Assembly: GCA_029260025.1 (NCBI GenBank)
Contig: JAJDDZ010000285.1
Coordinates: 1-32,243, forward strand
Direction of reading: 5' to 3'
Length of the DNA stretch: 32,243 nucleotides
From: Phycisphaerae bacterium
Lineage (GTDB): Bacteria > Planctomycetota > Phycisphaerae > UBA1845
Shown here: positions 18,023 through 25,863 of the stretch, one piece after another
Position numbering within the stretch: the first letter of the stretch is position 1
Layout: each line of letters begins with the position of its first letter
Translations under genes and position numbers: made by a program
The notes under the pieces: model-generated
Told to the model about the DNA's origin: nothing
Databases searched by the model: none
What the model saw: only the letters and a program-made list of their open reading frames with translations

Positions 18023-19147
18023 CTACACCGCGCGGCGAGCGAATCTGATTGCTTGCTTGAGCGGGACGATGGCAGCTTCGGGAATCATCCCAAGGTGTCG
18101 AACCGTTATGCCGAGAACATCCGCATCGACCGCCGCCTTGAGCGCCGCGGTAAGATCCGCAGCCTCCCCCGCAACCGCCAGCGCCGCTGGAAACGCAATC
18201 TCCACCGAGTTCTCGTTCTCTTCGGAAACGTCCTGAAACTCCTCGAGCGACCCGACGAACACCTGCAGGGTTGTCGAGGAAGAAGCGGCGATGTCGCACA
18301 TGTTCTCTTCTGCGAAAATCACCTCCCCGCCGCTCTTTGCTTCGACGATCTCGAACAGGTCCGCAACCGTCTCAAGATGCGTTGACCAATACGCCTGCAT
18401 CGCCGCATCCATATTCGGCATTGCGTCGTGGGCACATTCGTCTCGCGGACCTCGGTCGATCGCTTCGCCCACCGCTCGCCGAACATCAATATTGACCGCA
18501 GCAACATCGATTCCCTCGCGACCCGCCTTCGCTGCGCATGCGTCACAGAAACACCATGTCAGAAGAGCTTGCTCGACGGTATCGAGCAGGGCTGCGTCGT
18601 AGCTTCGCGGCGTACAGAGAAGATCATCGCAACCGGCGACCATATCCGAGACAACGAGCTCCGCGTCGCTTTTGAGTTCCTGCAGGGAGGCGGCGAGGCC
18701 ACCGACGTAGGTTTGCACATCGACGTTTGAGGGGCAGACGCAATCTTGAGACTTCGCGCCCAGCGCATTAATCGCGGCGAACTCAGGGTAGCGATTCGCC
18801 ATCCCACCGCCTCGTAGCGCCGAGCCGATGAAGCGCACGCCCAGTCCGTGATGATCGCACACGTCAATCGCCCGTCGCATCGAATCGTTTTCTCTTGCGA
18901 GGTCGGCGATGACGGGTTTGCAATCCGAGGACTCGAAATCTGAATCCTTCGGCTTGTATAGAAGCCCCCCGGACGATCGGACCATCCCCGCTGTCTCGCC
19001 GAACCGATTCATCGCTGAAAATGGCGGCGTGGACGCCCAGAGTGCGACACCGGTAATTCCGACTTCGCCGTGCAGACATTCTAGGCGTTTCTCTCCGGCG
19101 GGCGAGACTACATCCCAAGGATACGCTTCTACAAAGAATGGGAACAT
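18023..19147 (-). CDS. Hypothetical protein, putative TIM-barrel glycosidase-like
   Basis: ORF 18023..19162, probable ATG at 19147 (MFPFFVEAYPWD; AGG upstream). 'GITGVALWAS...', 'LTWCFCDACAAKAGREGIDVAAV' is a Cys motif resembling some putative bacterial glycosidases. Convergent with the 15863 gene. Confidence 0.7.
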   Translation of the reverse strand: MFPFFVEAYPWDVVSPAGEKRLECLHGEVGITGVALWASTPPFSAMNRFGETAGMVRSSGGLLYKPKDSDFESSDCKPVIADLARENDSMRRAIDVCDHHGLGVRFIGSALRGGGMANRYPEFAAINALGAKSQDCVCPSNVDVQTYVGGLAASLQELKSDAELVVSDMVAGCDDLLCTPRSYDAALLDTVEQALLTWCFCDACAAKAGREGIDVAAVNIDVRRAVGEAIDRGPRDECAHDAMPNMDAAMQAYWSTHLETVADLFEIVEAKSGGEVIFAEENMCDIAASSSTTLQVFVGSLEEFQDVSEENENSVEIAFPAALAVAGEAADLTAALKAAVDADVLGITVRHLGMIPEAAIVPLKQAIRFARRAV

Positions 19148-19259
19148 GTCCTGGCTTTCCAATATGGTGTTATTTGGTGCATCAAGGGGGTCATTCTAGC
19201 GTCCTGGCATCCGGAAACCAGAACCTCTTGGAACGAAAAATGCTCCGTACTGATTTTCG

Positions 19260-19288
19260 TTGACTCGCGGCCGATGGTTTTGTAAAAT
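19260..19288 (+). promoter_or_regulatory. Sigma70-type promoter upstream of the uspA-family gene
   Basis: TTGACT (19260..19265), 17-nt spacer, TAAAAT (19283..19288), then GGAG before ATG at 19334. Confidence 0.65.
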
Positions 19289-19333
19289 AGTGCTGGGAAA
19301 GGTTATCGCTGCGGTTTTTCTTGGAGACTGACG

Positions 19334-19807
19334 ATGGCAATTCGCTTTTCAAATATCTTGCTGCCGACTGATTTCTCCAAGGTCGGCGAACCGGCGACGT
19401 GCTACGCGCGCGAACTCGCCCAAACCTTCGACGCGCAACTACACTGCATCCACGTCGTTGACGACGCCTATCAATCGTGGAGTGCGATCGGACCGGAAAG
19501 TCTGCCCATGGGTCCGCCTCCCGAGGAAATGCTGGAGCTTGGTCGGACGCGAATGTCGAAGTTCTGCGCCGAAGCCTTTGACGACCTGAGCACCAAACCG
19601 ACGATGCACGTCGCCTACGGCAGACCGTTTGCCGAAATTATCGGGTACGCACGAGGACATGCGATCGACCTGATCGTCATGGGGACGCACGGGCGCGGCG
19701 CGATCGCGCACATGCTGCTAGGGAGTACCACGGAGAAGGTCGTGCGAAAATCTGCCTGTGCGGTCCTAACGATTCGAACGGGCGATGAACCGTTCACTAT
19801 GCCCTAG
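19334..19807 (+). CDS. Universal stress protein (UspA family)
   Basis: 'ILLPTDFSKVGEPATCYARELAQTFDAQLHCIHVVD' and 'DLIVMGTHGRGAIAHMLLGSTTEKVVRKSACAVLTIR' (ATP-binding G-2x-G-9x-G[ST] type motif). Confidence 0.96.
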   Translation: MAIRFSNILLPTDFSKVGEPATCYARELAQTFDAQLHCIHVVDDAYQSWSAIGPESLPMGPPPEEMLELGRTRMSKFCAEAFDDLSTKPTMHVAYGRPFAEIIGYARGHAIDLIVMGTHGRGAIAHMLLGSTTEKVVRKSACAVLTIRTGDEPFTMP

Positions 19808-19916
19808 CGACCCTTACGCCCTGCCCACGCCGACGCCGTCGAAAATAAGGTGACGCATGCCGCGCGTTGTGATAGGCTCGCAACGGAACCAAGCGCCAAC
19901 CCAGCAGACAACAAGC

Positions 19917-20582
19917 ATGGACACGCACCCAAGACATGACACGAACGCTCACGTTGCAGAACGCGTACGGGCTTGTGGAATGTCAGCCGCAATCGGGGCT
20001 GCGTGTCTGCTTTATTTTGGTTTCGCTCGTCTCTTGGAACCCAACGCGACTGACTTGTTTTCAACGTCTTGGCTGATCCTCTATCACACCGCTCGATGGG
20101 GTGGCGTGCTGATGGCGGGGATTGCGCTTTGGCTGTGGTCTGGACATGTTGTAGCGATGCTCGCCGACGGTGTCATCGCGACTCTAATTGGCGTGCTTCT
20201 GGTTGTCACCGGACTTGGCATGGGCGTCGATGGCGGGGGGTTGTTTCAGACGCTGATCAACTTCTTTTGTGGGTACATGTTTTATTCATCTGGTGTGCAA
20301 AATGGGCGGGATTACTTTCGTCTCACAAAGAATGCAGACGCGCTAACCGTGAACGATGCTCGAGGACAAACTATAGCGAATGTCAAACATGAAACGACGT
20401 TACGCGAGATCTTTGTACCAGAACCGACCGCACCTGCTCCGCGAATCGAAGCACGCGATCCCGAGATACGTACCCCAAAACTGAAACCGGTCGTCGAACC
20501 TGAGTCCGTCCCCGATTCAAAGCCGCCAACGGGCGGGTATCTCGCTTCGTTCGCAAAGAAAGACCCGAATAAAGACGCGTAA
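19917..20582 (+). CDS. Membrane protein of unknown function, several TM segments and a Pro-rich cytosolic tail
   Basis: ORF 19857..20582; internal ATG at 19917 (MDTHPRHDT) more likely. Hydrophobic segments 'MSAAIGAACLLYFGFARLL', 'VLMAGIALWLWSG', 'VIATLIGVLLVVTGLGMGV'. Confidence 0.7.
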   Translation: MDTHPRHDTNAHVAERVRACGMSAAIGAACLLYFGFARLLEPNATDLFSTSWLILYHTARWGGVLMAGIALWLWSGHVVAMLADGVIATLIGVLLVVTGLGMGVDGGGLFQTLINFFCGYMFYSSGVQNGRDYFRLTKNADALTVNDARGQTIANVKHETTLREIFVPEPTAPAPRIEARDPEIRTPKLKPVVEPESVPDSKPPTGGYLASFAKKDPNKDA

Positions 20583-20615
20583 CCAGATCGCACCGCCGAC
20601 CAAGCGATACAATCC

Positions 20616-21683
20616 ATGGACCCAACCCACGACACGCCCACGATCCCACCTGAACTAGCACGTTACTCGCGGCAAATTCTCCTTGAAAAAATTGGCATGG
20701 CGGGACAGCGTAAATTGGCTGAGTCCCGGGTATTGCTGGTTGGGTGTGGTGCATTGGGGACTGTCCTCGCTAGCACGCTGGTTCGCTCTGGCGTGGGGTT
20801 CGTCCGCCTTTGTGACCGGGATTTCATTGAGCCGAATAACTTGCAGCGGCAAATTCTCTTTGATGAGGACGACATCGCCGCTAATTTACCCAAGGCTGTG
20901 GCAGCGACGAAGAAGCTTGCAAAGATTAATAGCGATGTCACGGTCGAAGCGGTCGTTGATGACGTGAACGCAACAAATTTCGAACGTCTCGCGGGTGACG
21001 TGTCCCTCATACTCGATGGGACCGACAATTTCGAGACGCGCTTTTTGATTAACGATTACTGCGTGAAAAATGGCAAACCCTGGGTGTATGGTGCCGTGAT
21101 CGGGACGACGGGCCTTTGCATGGCAATCGTTCCGCATGATACGCCTTGCCTTCGGTGCGTGTTTGAAGACGCCCCGCCGCCAGAGATGAGCCCGACGTGC
21201 GACACGGCTGGCGTACTCGGTCCGGCGGTCAATCTTGTGGCGAGTTTTCAGGCGACAGAAGCAATCAAACTGCTCACCGGGCAAAATAACCAGATCAACA
21301 GGAGTCTGATGCACATCGACGCATGGGCCGGTCGGGTATCGCAAATGAAAGTCCAATCCGCCCGTGAGGCGGGTAACTGCCCATGCTGCAAGCGAGGCGA
21401 GTTTCCCTATTTGAGCGGCGAGCTTTCCTCGACGACGACGACACTTTGCGGGCGGGATGCTGTGCAGGTGCAGCCCGGTGGAGCGTTGACCGTTGATTTC
21501 GCTTCGATCGCCAGGAAGCTCGAACCGCTGTCTGGGGGCCAAATTCGTTTCAACCGATTCATGCTGCGAGCAACTGTCGAAACGTGCGAGATGACGCTTT
21601 TTCCTGACGGGCGAGCGATCATCAAGGGCACATCCGACTCAAAGCGTGCCCGATCCCTTTACGCAAAGTACATCGGAACGTAG
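20616..21683 (+). CDS. HesA/MoeB/ThiF family adenylyltransferase (E1-like) with C-terminal extension
   Basis: 'RYSRQILLEKIGMAGQRKLAESRVLLVGCGALGT', 'DRDFIEPNNLQRQILF', 'DGTDNFETRFLINDYCVKNGKPWVYGAV', zinc CxxC pairs 'CLRC' and 'CPCC', 'CDTAGVLGPAVNLVASFQATEAIKLL'. Confidence 0.94.
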   Translation: MDPTHDTPTIPPELARYSRQILLEKIGMAGQRKLAESRVLLVGCGALGTVLASTLVRSGVGFVRLCDRDFIEPNNLQRQILFDEDDIAANLPKAVAATKKLAKINSDVTVEAVVDDVNATNFERLAGDVSLILDGTDNFETRFLINDYCVKNGKPWVYGAVIGTTGLCMAIVPHDTPCLRCVFEDAPPPEMSPTCDTAGVLGPAVNLVASFQATEAIKLLTGQNNQINRSLMHIDAWAGRVSQMKVQSAREAGNCPCCKRGEFPYLSGELSSTTTTLCGRDAVQVQPGGALTVDFASIARKLEPLSGGQIRFNRFMLRATVETCEMTLFPDGRAIIKGTSDSKRARSLYAKYIGT

Positions 21684-21710
21684 AAACTATTGGGAACGTA
21701 GAAACTATCG
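21675..21710. repeat. 18-bp tandem duplication (2 copies, 1 mismatch) spanning the stop codon of the ThiF-family gene
   Basis: ggaacgtagaaactattg / ggaacgtagaaactatcg, read directly at 21675..21692 and 21693..21710. Confidence 0.9.
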
Positions 21711-21783
21711 GCATGTTGAAACCGCGCGGGGGCAGGCCTATTACCCGTTCGCAAAGCAAGAGCCAAAGGAAAATCGAATCGCG

Positions 21784-22962
21784 ATGACCGGACCGGACAC
21801 AAATACCAAGACCATCTACCTCGACAACGCCGCGACGAGTTGGCCTAAACCGCTGGCAGTCGTTGAAGCGGTCACGCGGTTTCTCGTCTATTGCGGCGGA
21901 AGCTCTGGGCGGGCAGGGCACCGGGCGTCGCGCGACGCGGAGCAGATTGTTTTCACGGCGCGAACGCACATCGCGAAAATGCTCGGCGTCGACGATCCAC
22001 ACCGCGTCGCGGCATGTTTTAACGGAACCGATGCGCTGAACATCGCGATCAAAGGTACGCTCAGCGAAGGCGATCACGTCGTATGCACAGCCATCGATCA
22101 CAACAGCGTATCGCGCCCGCTTGAAGCGATGGCGGAGCGTGGATTCATCACACTGACACGAATCCCGGTCGGCGAAAACGGATGCATCGATTCGGCGGAC
22201 GTTGGCAGCGCGATGACACCCGCCACGAAACTCGTCACGGTCTGCCATGCCAGCAACGTGACCGGAGTGATTCAGCCAGTCGTCGAAGTCGGGAAGATTG
22301 TCCGCGAACACGAAGCTTTCTTTCTTGTTGATGCAGCCCAGACCGCCGGTGTGCTTTCGCTGAATGTGGAAGAATGCAAGGCTGACCTTGTCGCGTTTCC
22401 TTGTCACAAGTCACTCCTAGGACCACCGGGACTTGGGGCGTTGTACGCCGGTCCGCGTACGAACCTTCGCCCTTTCCGCGAGGGCGGAACAGGAGCTGAC
22501 TCAGAGAACCCGGTTCAACCAAGTGAGTTACCGACACGTTTGGAAGCAGGAAGTACCAACGTCGCGGGGTGGGCTGGATTGTGCGCCGCGATGGCGCAAC
22601 TTGAACCCGAAAAGACCCTGGAACACGAGCGAGGCCTGCTTTCTCAGTTGACCGACTCCATAGCAAACGTTGAGGGTATTCATCTCGTCGGGAACCCGGA
22701 CCATCGCCAGCGCGTCGGCGTTATGTGTGTGAACGTCGACGGATATTCGCCGCAGGAAGTCGCCGCTATTCTCGATGAGTCATTTGATGTCGCCGTTAGA
22801 CCCGGTCTTCACTGTGCGCCTTACATGCACCGAGCGCTAGGAACGTTTCCGGACGGGGCTGTTCGGATCGCTCCGGGACCGTTTACGACGTCCGATCAAA
22901 TCGCTCGTGTGAGCGAGGCTCTTTCGCAAATCGCGATCGTTGCAGATGGTGTATCGCGATAG
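21784..22962 (+). CDS. Cysteine desulfurase family / class V aminotransferase
   Basis: ORF 21646..22962 with probable ATG at 21784. 'IYLDNAATSWPKP', 'DAAQTAGVLSLNVEECKADLVAFPCHKSLLGPPGLGALY' (PLP Lys), 'VRPGLHCAPYMHRALGTFPDGAVRIAPGPFTT' (Cys motif). Confidence 0.92.
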   Translation: MTGPDTNTKTIYLDNAATSWPKPLAVVEAVTRFLVYCGGSSGRAGHRASRDAEQIVFTARTHIAKMLGVDDPHRVAACFNGTDALNIAIKGTLSEGDHVVCTAIDHNSVSRPLEAMAERGFITLTRIPVGENGCIDSADVGSAMTPATKLVTVCHASNVTGVIQPVVEVGKIVREHEAFFLVDAAQTAGVLSLNVEECKADLVAFPCHKSLLGPPGLGALYAGPRTNLRPFREGGTGADSENPVQPSELPTRLEAGSTNVAGWAGLCAAMAQLEPEKTLEHERGLLSQLTDSIANVEGIHLVGNPDHRQRVGVMCVNVDGYSPQEVAAILDESFDVAVRPGLHCAPYMHRALGTFPDGAVRIAPGPFTTSDQIARVSEALSQIAIVADGVSR

Positions 22963-23377
22963 ACATCGCGCCCCTCTTCCCTGCGACGACAACGAATACA
23001 ACCTAATGAGCACGAGTCGGATTTCGATACGCTAACGCCTCCCTTCTCGGACCACCGCGAATTTCTTCGAAGTGATGATACGGACCTTGCTTGATGCAGG
23101 GGAAATATCGTACGTTTCTCATGAGTATGAATCCGCCTGCATGGTGATGACACGGTGGAGGCGGACGCCGGAACCGACACGACGGGGTTCACTCGCTGAC
23201 GACGTCGCGTTTTTGACATCGATCGCACAGGGGGGGAGACCGTTCGTTACGCGTCAGCGTTTGCGCGGTGGTTGAGGAAGTCGTTCCCGCCGTATCGACA
23301 TGATACATACCGATGGCTAACTTTGCGTAGTCACCCGGCGATGTGCAGTCAGCAACGGGAAGAAAGAGAGAGGGGGC

Positions 23378-24562
23378 GTGATGAAGAAGATGATCTGTTC
23401 ACATAAGACGCCGAATAGGCGCCGGGGCGCTGTCGCCGCGATGGTGATGGTCTGTCTCGTGGTGCTGATCGGAATGACATCGCTGACGATTGACGTCGGA
23501 ATGATGTACCGCGCTCGCGCGGAAGCCCAGGCTGCGGCGGACGCGGCGGCGCTTGCCGCGGCGATGGAGCTTGCTGGGGGTAGCGTCGCGGACATGCCCG
23601 CGGCAATCGCCACCGCACGACTCGTCGCAGCCCAGTACGCGGGAATGAACGACGTTCTCGGCAGCAACGCATCGGTCGATACCAATGGGGGGAACTCAGC
23701 AACGGGCGATGTTGTCATCGGGTATCTCGCCGATCCACACGACCCGACCGAAGTGCTTTCGTTTGCTGACCCGAACCAGTTCAATACGGTTCGCGTTCGG
23801 GTGACACTTGACGGATCTCAAAACGACACTGTTCCCTTCTTCTTCGCGGGCATCTTCGGCAAAACCGAAACCACCGTCGAAGCGGAGGCCTACGCGACCA
23901 TGCAGTTGGGCAGCCCGAACGGGTTCGCGCCCGGCGGGGAAGCAGGAAATGCATCCCTGTTGCCCTTCGCACTCGATGAAGGGATCTGGCAACAACTCCT
24001 CGCGGGCACATTCACAACCGGCGACAACTATTCGTTCGACCCTGACACCGGAACCGTCAGCCCGGGTTCAGACGGAATCCTTGAGGTAAACATGTACCCA
24101 GGCGCTGGTCCTGTTCCGCTTCCTCCTGGAAACTATGGGACCGTGGATATTGGTTCTGCGGGGAACAGCACAGCTGATCTCGCCAGACAAATCACTGATG
24201 GCGTCAGCGAAGATGACATCATTGATCTTGGCTTCGAAGTTACTCTTGAGGATGGACCATTCTTGCTGAACGGCGATACGGGCATTAGTGCGGGCATCAA
24301 GGACGAACTTGCAAGCATCATCGGTGTTCCGCGCACGATCGTCCTCTTCGACTCCGTTAGCGGCAACGGTAACAATGCGATGTACAACATCACCGACTTC
24401 GCCGGGGTACGGATCATGGACGTCAAACTGACTGGTTCGAAGGCCAGCAAGTACGTCATTGTCCAGCCCGCGTTCGTCGAAGACGGGACGGGTACGTTCG
24501 GTCCCGGTGGATCCGGAGCGGGCGGCGGATTCATGCTTCGCCCCGTCGAGCTTATTCGCTAG
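23378..24562 (+). CDS. TadG-like (Flp pilus-assembly TadE/G-type) secreted protein
   Basis: 'RRRGAVAAMVMVCLVVLIGMTSLTIDVGMMYRARAEAQAAADAAALAAAMELA', the classic TadE/TadG N-terminus. Confidence 0.85.
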   Translation: MMKKMICSHKTPNRRRGAVAAMVMVCLVVLIGMTSLTIDVGMMYRARAEAQAAADAAALAAAMELAGGSVADMPAAIATARLVAAQYAGMNDVLGSNASVDTNGGNSATGDVVIGYLADPHDPTEVLSFADPNQFNTVRVRVTLDGSQNDTVPFFFAGIFGKTETTVEAEAYATMQLGSPNGFAPGGEAGNASLLPFALDEGIWQQLLAGTFTTGDNYSFDPDTGTVSPGSDGILEVNMYPGAGPVPLPPGNYGTVDIGSAGNSTADLARQITDGVSEDDIIDLGFEVTLEDGPFLLNGDTGISAGIKDELASIIGVPRTIVLFDSVSGNGNNAMYNITDFAGVRIMDVKLTGSKASKYVIVQPAFVEDGTGTFGPGGSGAGGGFMLRPVELIR

Positions 24563-24614
24563 CCGTGATCTGGCGACCGGAGTTTCGAACTGCTCCTTTG
24601 CAACAACTCTTGCG

Positions 24615-24645
24615 AAGCCCGTGGGTGCGACCCGCGGGCTTATTT
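24615..24645 (+). terminator. Rho-independent-like terminator after the TadG-like gene
   Basis: aagcccgtgggt-gcg-acccgcgggctt: 12-bp stem with one G.T wobble, then tattt. Confidence 0.7.
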
Positions 24646-24791
24646 GATGGTGCGGAGCTCCGAGAACGAGCCGAATGAGGTGATTACCGGAGCAAGGCGA
24701 TACGCTTGCGCGCGTTGCTTGCGTACGCCGATGCCGTATGCGACGCTTGAACTAGTTACGCTTTCTACAATTGACACAAGGATATTGGACC

Positions 24792-25856
24792 ATGCCATCC
24801 AAAGTTGGGAATAAGAAAACGAAGTCCTCGCCCGTGGAAAAGACCCACCATACCAAGACCAACGCAGTGGCTACCAAGTCTCGCAGACCGAAAAGTAAGA
24901 TCGAATCCAAGAAGCCGGTTCTTCATGAACCTACCCGCGACGATGTCGAAGGATGTGTGACCGTCACCGAGTTTTCGGAGATGATCGAATGCACCTTCGC
25001 TTCGCTGAACGCTCCAGACGCCGCCGACCACCTGGGAGGGCGGCAGACACCGCGCATCCAGGTGGATTTCGCCAAACCGCTTTGGGTTGTCTCCTACACG
25101 CACGAGCAGGAAGAGAAGCACGTCGGTGTTCGGGCGGAACTAATCGACGTTTCCGCCGACGGGCTGTGCGTTCTGATGGCGAAACCGATCCCCGTAGGGG
25201 CGATTGTTCGTTTCGCACTGGCGGACGAAGGAGGCGAACCTATTTTCGGATTCGCCGCTGTCGCACGAACCGCCCGTCGAGGCAAGAAATACTCGGTGGG
25301 CGTAACTTTCATGGACCGCGCTGACTCATTAGACCTCGATGAGCCGACCGACGCCGAAGAGCCGGAGAATCGATTGATTGACCGGTCAAGACTCGTCATC
25401 GCGCGAACGTTCCGACACGCGGGGTTAGTCGCTCGAAGATTCTTGGGCGGGCACCGATCTGTCAGAACGATCACCCGCCGCGAAGGGTGTAAGCGAGCTA
25501 CGTTTCGAGTCGAAGCAAAGCTATTTTCCTACCGAGCCTCGCTCGAAACGGACGGAAACCAAGTCGCATTCGCGTCTTGGCCAATTCAGACCGAATCAAA
25601 GCATCTTTCTTCGACGGCGACTCAACCTACCCTCGTCGAACTCGAAGGCGATGGGTTCCGCGCAATTGCGACCGTCCTACCGAGCCAAATTATGTCGTGT
25701 GAACTCGGACCTGGTAGCGGGGCGACCGGGCAACGCTGCGTCAAAGTTCCGAGCTACGACGCCGCCTCGCTGAATATCGACTTGGGTCCGCCGCGCAGCG
25801 ACAAGCACAAGCGGTGCGCCGCGCGAAACATAGCCACGCCCTCATCTCGCCGCTAG
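24792..25856 (+). CDS. PilZ-domain-like protein with basic N-terminal tail and uncharacterised C-terminal region
   Basis: ORF 24771..25856; ATG at 24792 follows AAGGA. 'RIQVDFAKPLWVVSYTHEQEEKHVGVRAELIDVSADGLCVLMAKPIPVGAIVRFAL...GFAAVARTARRGKKYSVGVTFM' has PilZ style (D/NxSxxG). Confidence 0.65.
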   Translation: MPSKVGNKKTKSSPVEKTHHTKTNAVATKSRRPKSKIESKKPVLHEPTRDDVEGCVTVTEFSEMIECTFASLNAPDAADHLGGRQTPRIQVDFAKPLWVVSYTHEQEEKHVGVRAELIDVSADGLCVLMAKPIPVGAIVRFALADEGGEPIFGFAAVARTARRGKKYSVGVTFMDRADSLDLDEPTDAEEPENRLIDRSRLVIARTFRHAGLVARRFLGGHRSVRTITRREGCKRATFRVEAKLFSYRASLETDGNQVAFASWPIQTESKHLSSTATQPTLVELEGDGFRAIATVLPSQIMSCELGPGSGATGQRCVKVPSYDAASLNIDLGPPRSDKHKRCAARNIATPSSRR

Positions 25857-25863
25857 AGAACGG

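Noticed and set aside
14582-18974. 13-nt string agaagccccccgg occurring near 14581 and 18960
   Set aside because: Only two copies in unrelated coding contexts with no further extension of identity; most likely chance.
21622-22407. 261-aa minus-strand ORF
   Set aside because: Antisense to the cysteine-desulfurase-family gene; no recognisable features.
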